Assembly: GCA_905212395.1 (NCBI GenBank)
Contig: CAJMEI010000020.1
Span: 1-10,344 of the forward strand
Direction of reading: 5' to 3'
Length of the DNA: 10,344 nt
From: an uncultured Christensenella sp.
GTDB taxonomy: Bacteria; Bacillota; Clostridia; Christensenellales; Borkfalkiaceae
The notes below the pieces were generated by a model that was given only the letters and a program-made list of their open reading frames with translations, was not told the DNA's origin and did no database searches. A program made the position numbers and the translations under genes. The first letter of the stretch is position 1, and every line of letters begins with the position of its first letter. Positions 1 to 7,255 of this stretch are shown here, piece after piece.

Positions 1-14
1 ATAATTTTATTTAA

Positions 15-43
15 TTTACTTTATAGGTTATATTAATTATAAT
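15..43 (+). promoter_or_regulatory. Predicted sigma-A type promoter of prs
   Basis: A -35-like TTTACT (15-20; 4 of 6 consensus bases) and a perfect -10 TATAAT (38-43) are separated by exactly 17 nt. Transcription would start near position 50, giving a leader of about 40 nt before the prs start codon. The call rests on pattern and spacing only; AT-rich DNA produces chance -10 boxes, but the 17-nt spacing and the position just ahead of the first gene support it. Confidence 0.6.
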
Positions 44-80
44 AAAGATGTTTGTACACGTTATAAATGTAAATACTTTT

Positions 81-85
81 GGAGG
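81..85 (+). promoter_or_regulatory. Shine-Dalgarno that fixes the prs start
   Basis: GGAGG lies 5 nt upstream of ATG at 91. The reading frame is also open from a TTG at 79, but that TTG overlaps the Shine-Dalgarno itself, so the four extra residues it would add (MEEF) are a translation of the binding site. The ATG at 91 is therefore the start. Confidence 0.9.
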
Positions 86-90
86 AATTT

Positions 91-1044
91 ATGATTACTA
101 ATCAGACAGAAATTAAAATTTTCAGCGGTAATTCCAACAGACCTTTGGCGGAAGCAATCGCAAAAGAACTCGGAATTAAACTAGGTGAAATGGAAGTCGG
201 ACATTTTTCCGACGGAGAAACTACCGTACAGGTAAAAGAAACCGTTAGGGGAAGGGACGTATTTCTTATTCAATCTACTTGTTCTCCCGTAAATGAAAAT
301 TTAATGGAGTTATTAGTAATGATAGACGCCGTAAGAAGAGCATCGGCAGGAAGAATTACTGCGGTTATACCTTATTTCGGATACGCTCGTCAAGACAGAA
401 AAGCAAAAGCGAGAGACCCGATTACCGCAAGATTAGTTGCAGACATTATCACTAAAGCAGGCGCGGACAGAATTTTAACTATGGATTTACACGCCGCTCA
501 AATTCAAGGATTTTTCGATATTCCTGTAGACCACTTAGTCGGCGGACCTTTACTTTATAAATATTTTAAAGATATGAATAACGAAAACTTAGTCGTTGTA
601 TCGCCCGACGTAGGTAGCGTTGCAAGAGCAAGAAACGTTGCGGAAAAACTCGGATGTTCTATGTCTATCGTAGACAAGAGAAGACCTAGAGCTAATCAAG
701 TAGAAGTTATGAATATAATCGGAAACATAGAAGGCAAAGATTGCTTAATGGTTGACGATATGATCGATACTGCGGGAACAATTTGTCAAGGCGCTCAAAT
801 TTTAAAAGATAAAGGCGCAAAATCGGTTTACGCTTGTTGTACGCACGCGGTTTTATCGGGGCCAGCAATTCAAAGAATAAAAGATTCTTGCATTAAAGAG
901 TTGGTAATTTTAGATACCATTCAATTACCCGAAGAAAAGAAATTAGATAAAATTAAAGTTTTATCGGTTTCCAAATTATTCGCGCACGCAATCAAAAATA
1001 TTTATAGCGACCAAAAAATGTCAGATTTATTTAAAGATAACTAA
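91..1044 (+). CDS. prs: Ribose-phosphate pyrophosphokinase (PRPP synthetase)
   Basis: Makes phosphoribosyl pyrophosphate from ribose 5-phosphate and ATP in the cytosol, feeding purine, pyrimidine, histidine, tryptophan and NAD synthesis. From ATG 91 the protein has 317 residues, the usual length of class I bacterial enzymes. Visible hallmarks are the N-terminal FSGNSNRPLAEAIA segment, the catalytic flexible-loop motif YFGYARQDRK (about 95-104), MDLHAAQIQGFF with the conserved His at 134, and the PRPP-binding loop VDDMIDTAGT (221-230). It has its own promoter and a strong GGAGG site, and a terminator follows the stop by 4 nt. Isoleucine is rarely encoded by ATA (5 of 30 by hand count), unlike in pth and proC, which fits a highly expressed gene. 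The family call is secure. Confidence 0.98.
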   Translation: MITNQTEIKIFSGNSNRPLAEAIAKELGIKLGEMEVGHFSDGETTVQVKETVRGRDVFLIQSTCSPVNENLMELLVMIDAVRRASAGRITAVIPYFGYARQDRKAKARDPITARLVADIITKAGADRILTMDLHAAQIQGFFDIPVDHLVGGPLLYKYFKDMNNENLVVVSPDVGSVARARNVAEKLGCSMSIVDKRRPRANQVEVMNIIGNIEGKDCLMVDDMIDTAGTICQGAQILKDKGAKSVYACCTHAVLSGPAIQRIKDSCIKELVILDTIQLPEEKKLDKIKVLSVSKLFAHAIKNIYSDQKMSDLFKDN

Positions 1045-1048
1045 AATT

Positions 1049-1076
1049 AAAACCACCGATAAAAAGGTGGTTTTTT
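1049..1076 (+). terminator. Rho-independent terminator after prs
   Basis: AAAACCACC (1049-1057) pairs with GGTGGTTTT (1066-1074) around an 8-nt loop, and the 3' arm runs into six Ts (1071-1076). The hairpin begins 4 nt after the prs stop. Only 15 nt separate the T-run from the pth start, most of it taken up by the pth ribosome binding site, so no promoter fits between them. Confidence 0.88.
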
Positions 1077-1091
1077 AATCCTAGGGGAAAA

Positions 1092-1658
1092 ATGTATTTA
1101 ATAGTTGGCTTAGGCAATCCCGATTTAAAATATTTAACGACTTATCATAATTTAGGGTTTATGGCGATAGACCGTTTTGCTATGGATAATAGCCTTGAAA
1201 TAAACCAAAAAGAGCATAAATCGTTAGTGTGTAAAACTACGATAAACGGGCAAAAAGTAATAATAGCTAAACCTTTAACTTATATGAATTTAAGCGGAGA
1301 AGCGGTAAAAGAACTTGTAGACTACTACAAAATTCCGCTTGAAAATTTGCTTGTTATATACGACGATTTAGACGTAGAAAAAGCAAAAATTCGCATCAGA
1401 AAAAACGGTAGCGCGGGTACGCATAACGGAATGAGAAATATAGTCAAAATGCTGTCTAGTACGGAATTTAAAAGGGTAAGAATAGGTAGCAAGCAAGACG
1501 AAAATTCGCCTATTCCCGTTATCGACTACGTTTTAACGAATATAGATAAAATCTATCAAGAAAGTTATAAAAACGCTTTCGAAAAAGTAAGCAAGGCAAT
1601 TTCCGATTTTATTTCGGGCGTAAGTTTCGATATAATTATGGGAAAATATAACGGATAA
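1092..1658 (+). CDS. pth: Peptidyl-tRNA hydrolase
   Basis: Cleaves the ester bond of peptidyl-tRNAs that drop off ribosomes and recycles the tRNA; cytosolic and normally essential. The 188 residues match the family length. Visible active-site elements are VGLGNP (Asn9), the catalytic His19 in YHNLGF, Asn66 in YMNLSGE, the DDLD motif (91-94, Asp92 expected to assist the His) and Asn112 in THNG. Two family positions differ from the common pattern: Tyr18 stands where TRHN-type proteins have Arg, and GSAGTHNG replaces the usual GSAGGHNG. AGGGG (1083-1087) lies 4 nt before ATG. mfd follows 32 nt downstream, a pth-mfd pair typical of Bacillota, and the two are probably co-transcribed. The rplY/ctc gene often found before pth in bacilli is absent. 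Confidence 0.97.
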   Translation: MYLIVGLGNPDLKYLTTYHNLGFMAIDRFAMDNSLEINQKEHKSLVCKTTINGQKVIIAKPLTYMNLSGEAVKELVDYYKIPLENLLVIYDDLDVEKAKIRIRKNGSAGTHNGMRNIVKMLSSTEFKRVRIGSKQDENSPIPVIDYVLTNIDKIYQESYKNAFEKVSKAISDFISGVSFDIIMGKYNG

Positions 1659-1690
1659 ATATTTGATTTAAAATTCAGGGGTTATAAAAG

Positions 1691-4600
1691 GTGCTTAACA
1701 AACTAAAAACCATAACCGACGAAAATCAAAACGAAATAATATACAACGTCCGCAGTGGGTTACCTACTGCGGTATTCGGTGTTACGAGCGGTGAAAAAAT
1801 AAGAACGGCGTCTTTACTCGATTCGCCCGTGTTGTACGTTGCGCCCGATATGGTTACCGCAAGGAGTTTGGCGATAGAGCTAGAAGCCGTTACCGAAAAA
1901 GAAACCTGCGTTTTTCCGCCTAAAAGCGAAGTGCTTATAACAAACTCTATTTATAGTAAGGAAATAATTTTCGAAAGGCTAAACGCTTTATACAGAGTAA
2001 AAAAATTCGGAGTAAACGTAATAACTACGTTAGAAGCTTTAATGCAAATAACAAGTTTAAACGTCGGCGCTTTGGAATTAAAAAAAGGCGATAACGTAGC
2101 GTTTTCGGAAGTAAATTTAAAACTTGCGTCTTTCGGCTATAAAAAAACGGATTTCGTAAAAGAAAGGGGAGAATATTCTTTTCGCGGGGACGTTTTAGAC
2201 GTATTTCCTATAAGTTCCGAATTTCCTTATAGGATAGAATTCGAGTTTGACGAAGTAGATAAAATATATAAATTTAACGAAGAAGACGGAAAAAAACAAG
2301 CGGAAGAAAACGAATTTTATTGTTTGCCGTTATACGAATTCGATTTATCTGTTCAAAACGTAACGGAAATTGCAAAAACTCTTGAAAAAAGCGTTTTAAA
2401 AAAGGGAGAAAGTTTTGCGATTAGCAACTCAAAAAACGCCGTTAGCGAACTTATTGACAAACTTTCTTTCGGTTACGACGATACTTTATACGCTTTAATG
2501 CCTTTATTTAAAGGCGTAGGCGTAGCGACTGACTTTTTTAAAAACTATACCGTGGTATTCGACGAAGGAAAACTAATCGACGAGCGTACGGACGGATATT
2601 GCAAAGAGTTTTTAGAAAGATTTTCCACTTTATTTCGTCGTGGCGAAGTGTTAGATTTTACAATAAGACAAATATGTACGAAAGATTTTATCACTAACGA
2701 GTTGAAAAAACGTCCTAGTTTAATGCTTGCAAATCTGTCTTCAAAAACGTCTTTTTACAATCCGCTTAAAATAGTAAAATTAAACTGTTCACCGCTTAGT
2801 AATTATTCTTATAATTCCGAAGTTTTAACGGACGACTTAAAGGATTGGCAAAAATGCGGTTATAGGGTAATTTTATGTTGCGACGGAGTAGAAAAAACGC
2901 AAAATATCGCTACTAAGCTTATGGACGCGGGAATAGGGGCGAAAATAATTACCGATATTGCTCGTTTAAGCGGAATTTGTATCGTTAACGAGTATTTAGG
3001 TAAAGGATTTATCGAACATAAAAATAAACTCGTAGTAATAGGTAGTTCGGAATTATTCGTTACGGCAAGTAAAAGAAAGACTTTAAAAACTAAAAAATTC
3101 ACGACTTTTTCAGCTCCGAAAGTTGGCGACTACGCCGTACACGATACGTTCGGAATAGGTAAAGTCGTTGGAAATAAACGAATTTCCACAAGCGACAGCA
3201 CGAAAGATTATTTAGAAATCATGTATAGGGACGGAGATATGCTTTACGTTCCTCTCGATCAAATGGACAGAATTTCCAAATATATCGGCGCTGAACAAGA
3301 ACCTAAACTAAATAAAATAGGGGACGAATTCGAAAGAATTAAAGAAAAAGTAAAACAATCCGTTTCTTTAATGGCTATAAATTTAAAAAAGCTGTATAAA
3401 TCGAGAAAAGAAAGAAAGGGTTTTGCTTTTTCGCCTGATAACGAGTTTTCAAACGAGTTCGATTCTAAATTCGAATACGAATTAACAGAAGATCAAGCCA
3501 CTGCCATAGCGGAAGTGAAAGCCGATATGGAAAGCAATAAAATAATGGACAGGCTTATTTGCGGTGACGTAGGTTTCGGAAAAACGGAAGTTGCGATGAG
3601 AGCGGTTTTTAAGGCGTATTTAGACGGAAAACAATGCGCGGTGGTCTGTCCTACGACGATTCTTTCTCAGCAACACTATATAACTTTTAAAAAACGGTTC
3701 GACGGGTTCGGCGCAAAAATAGAAGTTTTAAATAGGTTTAAAAGCGTAAAGGAAAGGGATAAAATTTTAACGAATCTCGCGCGCGGAGATATAGATATAG
3801 TAATAGGCACGCACGCTTTGTTCGGGGAAACGGTTAAGTTTAAAGATTTAGGTTTGCTTGTTTTAGACGAAGAACAGCGTTTCGGCGTAGAACATAAAGA
3901 AAAAATAAAAACCATGAAAGAAAACGTAGATACCCTTACTTTAACGGCTACGCCTATTCCGAGAACGCTACATATGTCGCTAGTAGGCATAAGAGATATA
4001 TCGGAAATAAACACGCCCCCGACAAACAGAATACCTACTCAAACTTTCGTTTTAGAGCAAAATTTCGACGTTATCGTAGAAGCGGTAAATAAAGAATTCG
4101 CTCGAAAGGGACAAGCGTATATTTTGTATAATAAAGTAGAAAGTATAGACGCTTTTGCTCAAAAAATATCTTCGCTTCTTCCGAACGCTAAAATTTTAGT
4201 TGCTCACGGGCAAATGAAGGAAAAAGAACTCGAAGAAAAGATTTTGTCTTTTTATAACGGCGAATTTAATTTGCTTATCGCGACAACCATTATAGAAAAC
4301 GGAATAGATTTACCCTTAGCTAACACGCTGATTGTTATAGACGCGGATAAACTTGGGTTGTCAACGCTGTATCAGTTAAGAGGAAGGGTCGGCAGAAGCG
4401 ACAGAATGGCTTACGCTTATTTTATGTACAAGCAATTAGCTTTAACGGACGTAGCTTATAAAAGATTAAACGCTTTAATGGAGTATTCGGACGTCGGTAG
4501 CGGATATAAAATCGCTATGCGAGATTTGCAAATAAGGGGAGCGGGCAACGTTTTAGGAAAAGAGCAACACGGTCATATGGAAAAAATAGGGTACGAGTTG

Positions 4601-5077
4601 TATTCTAAGTTGCTAAAAGAAAAGCTTGTGGGCGAAGATTTAGACACCGAGTGTGAAACGGATTGCAAAGTTACCGCTTATATTCCCGAAACGTATATAG
4701 ATTATCCGTCGGCAAGAATGGATTGTTATAAAAAAATCGCCGAAGTAAAAACGATAGAAGAAATGGAAAAACTTAAAGGCGAAATAGAACAAACTTACGG
4801 AGAAATGCCGTTAGAAGTCAACAATTTATTACTTTTGACAAATCTAAAAATATTATGTAAAGCGCATGGAGTTATAAAGGTAGAAATCAATAAAGAAAAA
4901 GCCGTTTTAACTTTTAAAGACGTAAATTCGTTAAACGATAAAAAAATATTGTCGGTTATAGAAAATAACGAGATTTCTTCCGTGTTATCAGTTAAAGACA
5001 ATCCTGTATTAACTTTTAACGCTCCGCAATTTTCGTCCGACAAAAGATTAAGCGAAATAATTAGCTATTTATCGTAA
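1691..5077 (+). CDS. mfd: Transcription-repair coupling factor Mfd
   Basis: DNA translocase that pushes stalled RNA polymerase off damaged templates and recruits UvrA for nucleotide excision repair. The 1128 residues are near the usual length. Order: UvrB-like N-terminal region (1 to about 350, with RGEYSFRGDVLDVFP); a weakly conserved linker region; a CarD-like RNA-polymerase-interaction domain (about 478-545, starting VGDYAVHDTFGIG); a RecG-like helicase with Walker A GDVGFGKT (625-632), DEEQ (726-729), TATPIP (about 752-757) and QLRGRVGRS (895-903); the translocation motif with IRGAGNVLG (936-956 region); and a C-terminal regulatory domain (about 1000-1128). The start is GTG, with AGGGG at 1677-1681 and a 9-nt spacer. 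All helicase motifs are intact. The UvrB-like part lacks the usual TQRS-type sequence after its FNEED segment. No terminator is apparent after the stop. Confidence 0.98.
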   Translation: MLNKLKTITDENQNEIIYNVRSGLPTAVFGVTSGEKIRTASLLDSPVLYVAPDMVTARSLAIELEAVTEKETCVFPPKSEVLITNSIYSKEIIFERLNALYRVKKFGVNVITTLEALMQITSLNVGALELKKGDNVAFSEVNLKLASFGYKKTDFVKERGEYSFRGDVLDVFPISSEFPYRIEFEFDEVDKIYKFNEEDGKKQAEENEFYCLPLYEFDLSVQNVTEIAKTLEKSVLKKGESFAISNSKNAVSELIDKLSFGYDDTLYALMPLFKGVGVATDFFKNYTVVFDEGKLIDERTDGYCKEFLERFSTLFRRGEVLDFTIRQICTKDFITNELKKRPSLMLANLSSKTSFYNPLKIVKLNCSPLSNYSYNSEVLTDDLKDWQKCGYRVILCCDGVEKTQNIATKLMDAGIGAKIITDIARLSGICIVNEYLGKGFIEHKNKLVVIGSSELFVTASKRKTLKTKKFTTFSAPKVGDYAVHDTFGIGKVVGNKRISTSDSTKDYLEIMYRDGDMLYVPLDQMDRISKYIGAEQEPKLNKIGDEFERIKEKVKQSVSLMAINLKKLYKSRKERKGFAFSPDNEFSNEFDSKFEYELTEDQATAIAEVKADMESNKIMDRLICGDVGFGKTEVAMRAVFKAYLDGKQCAVVCPTTILSQQHYITFKKRFDGFGAKIEVLNRFKSVKERDKILTNLARGDIDIVIGTHALFGETVKFKDLGLLVLDEEQRFGVEHKEKIKTMKENVDTLTLTATPIPRTLHMSLVGIRDISEINTPPTNRIPTQTFVLEQNFDVIVEAVNKEFARKGQAYILYNKVESIDAFAQKISSLLPNAKILVAHGQMKEKELEEKILSFYNGEFNLLIATTIIENGIDLPLANTLIVIDADKLGLSTLYQLRGRVGRSDRMAYAYFMYKQLALTDVAYKRLNALMEYSDVGSGYKIAMRDLQIRGAGNVLGKEQHGHMEKIGYELYSKLLKEKLVGEDLDTECETDCKVTAYIPETYIDYPSARMDCYKKIAEVKTIEEMEKLKGEIEQTYGEMPLEVNNLLLLTNLKILCKAHGVIKVEINKEKAVLTFKDVNSLNDKKILSVIENNEISSVLSVKDNPVLTFNAPQFSSDKRLSEIISYLS

Positions 5078-5114
5078 ATTTTTACCAAAAATATAGGAAA
5101 AATTAAAAAAATCC

Positions 5115-5143
5115 TTGCAAATACGATATATATTTAGTATAAT
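5115..5143 (+). promoter_or_regulatory. Strong predicted sigma-A promoter for the lipoprotein gene
   Basis: TTGCAA (5115-5120; 5 of 6 consensus) and TATAAT (5138-5143; perfect) are separated by 17 nt. The start point would be near 5150, leaving a leader of about 55 nt. This is the best promoter in the window and lets the lipoprotein gene be expressed independently of pth-mfd. It is a pattern-based call. Confidence 0.78.
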
Positions 5144-5157
5144 AACAAAGTATAGAT

Positions 5158-5178
5158 TTACTCTTTAAAAGAGAGTAA
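5158..5178 (+). other. Leader hairpin in the lipoprotein mRNA
   Basis: TTACTCT (5158-5164) is perfectly complementary to AGAGTAA (5172-5178) around a 7-nt loop. It would sit about 8 nt from the predicted 5' end of the transcript. It could stabilise the mRNA 5' end or bind a regulator. The sequence after it (TTATTTT) is too interrupted for a confident terminator call. Confidence 0.5.
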
Positions 5179-5192
5179 TTATTTTAGGAATT

Positions 5193-5205
5193 TAGGAGAG
5201 TCCTA
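5193..5205 (+). promoter_or_regulatory. Shine-Dalgarno inside a small self-complementary element
   Basis: AGGAG (5194-5198) is 6 nt before ATG 5205 and fixes the start. TAGGA (5193-5197) can pair with TCCTA (5201-5205) around a GAG loop, which would cover part of the ribosome binding site and the A of the start codon. The 5-bp stem is weak, so a regulatory role is only a possibility. A second TTTAGGA copy lies just upstream (5183-5189). Confidence 0.5.
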
Positions 5206-7202
5206 TGAAAAAACTTCTTGTAAAAATTCTATGTTTGGTTTTATCGGTTGCGTGTTTATGCGGCGTATTTTCCGCATGCGACCTAGTAAAAACGGACAGT
5301 GAAAAAAACAGCAAATTAGTTATTGCAAAAATTAAAATAGACGACGTAGAACAAGCTGATTTAAACGTAGACGGTAAAACGCTTTACAAAAAAGATTTAT
5401 ATGCAGGTTACGTTTCTTACGGTTATTATTACGTTGATTATTACGGTTATACTACTTCTAAAGCATTTGAAACCGTTTTGGACAATTTAGTAAACAACAC
5501 CGTAGTAGAACAATACGCAAAAAGGCGTTTAACTCAATTTTACGCAACCGTAAAAGCGAAAACGGAAGCTGAAAGAACGGAATTCGAAAAATATTTTTAC
5601 GATAACGTTTACGCTACTACCGAGTATTCGGGCGTTCTTACCGCTAAATCGAATTTAGACGCGTTTTTAACCGAATATCAAATTTTAGAAGCTAAATACG
5701 AAGTAAAAAATTCAATCGCTTCCATAATAAAACAAAATTCTAACAAAGACGAAGATACGACTAAATCGACCGAAAAAGTAACTTTGGAAGAAAGAAAAAA
5801 TCCTTCCAAAGATGTAGAAAGAGATTTTACGGAACAAGAAATGAGAACGGAAGTTCCCACCGATAAAGAATATAAAACCGTACTCGTTAAGTTAAATAAA
5901 GAATGTACGGAAGAAAATTTAACGGCAATTAAAGCTGAATGTACTACTTTATACGATTTAAACGTAAAACTCTTTAAAGAATTTAACTACGATTTATCTT
6001 CTAGGGCAAACCGTAAAGCGTTCAATAAAGGGATAGAAAATCTTAAAGCTTACGGAATAATTTCTTCGGACGAGTTTTATTCTAGTCAAGAAGTTGAAAA
6101 ATACGCGTATTTTGTAGACGCTCTTGCAAGCGAAAAAGTACAAGCATTGGTAAATACTTTCGAGTCTTCTCTTGAAAAAGACGTAGAAAGTCAAATGACC
6201 GACGATATGCTATACTCTGCGTACGATTCTTTGTACGAAACTCAAAAGACCAAATACGACACAAAGTTATCCGATTACGAAACCGCTTTGTCGGACGTTA
6301 CGGAAGATACTTTTATAGTTTATAATCCTTTAGACAACTACGGTTACGTAAGCAACCTTTTAATAGGATTTTCCGACCAACAATCGACTGCTTTAAAAAA
6401 TTACAAAGCAAAAGCAGGCGTTACGGCGCAAGAAGTTAAAAATTTTAGGGCTAATCTTGCCGGTTCTATTGTAGCAAAAGACCAAAGAGCTTATTGGGTA
6501 GTAAACAGCTACGGTTCTTATGACGGAACTTCTTTCGTGTTCGATTCTAAATATTTAAAATCCGAAAATTCTTTAGTAGGAAAATATTTAGGAACGGTAA
6601 ACAACCCCGTATCCACCACTAAAAAGGATAGCGACGGAGTAGAAGAAACGACTTGGACTTGCGACAGCGTTTATGCAAATTCCATTAAATTCGAAGATTT
6701 TGTAAACGACTATTTAAAAGCTATCGGAATGACTTCTTTATCTTTCTTTGGAAGCGGAACGATTTCTACGCTCGATTACAACGACGAATTTAAAAACAAT
6801 TTCGAAGATTTACTTTACGCTTTCTCAACCGACCCAGGTTGTTTAGGAAAACTTTACGGATATTTATATTCGCCTAACGGCAATCAATACGTAGAAGAAT
6901 TTAACGATTGCGCAAAAGCGTTAGTAGAAAACGGAGTAGGTTCTTATTCTATGGTAGTAACCGATTATGGTATTCACGTTATGGTATGTACTAAAAAAGT
7001 AGAAAAGAACGTAGAAAAAATATTAAAAGCAGACTTTACTTCTTGGGATAAGTACGAAGATTTCAAAAAATCTAAAATAGATTCTTTGGTATCCAACCAA
7101 GTACAAAAGGAATTAAATAACTTTATTTCCAACTACTTAGAAGACGATAGCACTGCCGTTAAATATTTCAAAAACAATTACAGCGATTTAATCACTGAAT
7201 AA
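5205..7202 (+). CDS. PrsA/SurA-like foldase lipoprotein, divergent parvulin domain
   Basis: A 665-residue exported lipoprotein, probably a chaperone or peptidyl-prolyl isomerase acting on the outer face of the membrane. Seen directly: a basic N-terminus, a hydrophobic core (about 5-22) and a lipobox FSAC with Cys25 as the lipidation site. Residues about 54-110 resemble a SurA-type N-terminal segment (VDGK...LYKKDLY, then a helix with VLDNLVNNTVVEQYAK) interrupted by a tyrosine-rich patch (66-82). The middle is charged and probably helical. A parvulin-like pattern ends the protein: strand VSNLLIGF (382-389), GCLGKL (545-550), EFNDCAKAL (from 565) and TDYGIHV (586-592). The position that is His in the usual HILV strand is Asn, and strand to GxLG is about 155 residues, far longer than normal. 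Its place after mfd matches clostridial PrsA genes. Foldase function is inferred and catalysis uncertain; a binding-only chaperone is the alternative. Confidence 0.72.
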   Translation: MKKLLVKILCLVLSVACLCGVFSACDLVKTDSEKNSKLVIAKIKIDDVEQADLNVDGKTLYKKDLYAGYVSYGYYYVDYYGYTTSKAFETVLDNLVNNTVVEQYAKRRLTQFYATVKAKTEAERTEFEKYFYDNVYATTEYSGVLTAKSNLDAFLTEYQILEAKYEVKNSIASIIKQNSNKDEDTTKSTEKVTLEERKNPSKDVERDFTEQEMRTEVPTDKEYKTVLVKLNKECTEENLTAIKAECTTLYDLNVKLFKEFNYDLSSRANRKAFNKGIENLKAYGIISSDEFYSSQEVEKYAYFVDALASEKVQALVNTFESSLEKDVESQMTDDMLYSAYDSLYETQKTKYDTKLSDYETALSDVTEDTFIVYNPLDNYGYVSNLLIGFSDQQSTALKNYKAKAGVTAQEVKNFRANLAGSIVAKDQRAYWVVNSYGSYDGTSFVFDSKYLKSENSLVGKYLGTVNNPVSTTKKDSDGVEETTWTCDSVYANSIKFEDFVNDYLKAIGMTSLSFFGSGTISTLDYNDEFKNNFEDLLYAFSTDPGCLGKLYGYLYSPNGNQYVEEFNDCAKALVENGVGSYSMVVTDYGIHVMVCTKKVEKNVEKILKADFTSWDKYEDFKKSKIDSLVSNQVQKELNNFISNYLEDDSTAVKYFKNNYSDLITE

Positions 7203-7210
7203 TCAAATTA

Positions 7211-7243
7211 AAAGGAATTGAAAAAACGTCAATTCCTTTTTTT
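7211..7243 (+). terminator. Rho-independent terminator after the lipoprotein gene
   Basis: AAAGGAATTGA (7211-7221) pairs perfectly with TCAATTCCTTT (7229-7239) around a 7-nt loop, followed by seven Ts (7237-7243). The hairpin starts 8 nt after the lipoprotein stop. The proB start is only 12 nt after the T-run, so any separate proB promoter must overlap this element or lie inside the lipoprotein gene. Confidence 0.9.
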
Positions 7244-7255
7244 ATAAAGGTATAT

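Noticed and set aside
79..90. A TTG at 79 in frame with prs, extending the protein by four residues
   Set aside because: It overlaps the GGAGG ribosome binding site and no other site lies upstream; ATG 91 gives the standard 317-residue enzyme.
2860..5043. Open frames of 80-112 codons on the minus strand within mfd
   Set aside because: They lie entirely opposite a well-conserved gene, have no recognisable motifs, and arise from its codon habits.
5094..5115. AGGA...TCCT as a possible terminator after mfd
   Set aside because: Only a 4-bp stem with a loop of about 14 nt and no T-run after it; too weak to call.
5158..5187. Leader hairpin as an intrinsic attenuator
   Set aside because: The following T-tract is interrupted (TTATTTT) and the stem is AT-rich; kept only as an unclassified hairpin.
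5678..6264. Three overlapping minus-strand open frames within the lipoprotein gene
   Set aside because: No family features, no promoter or ribosome binding site seen, and the plus frame is clearly coding by its codon pattern.
7203..7255. Riboswitch or T-box controlling proBAC
   Set aside because: The space holds only the terminator and a short ribosome binding site; there is no room for an aptamer or a T-box sequence.
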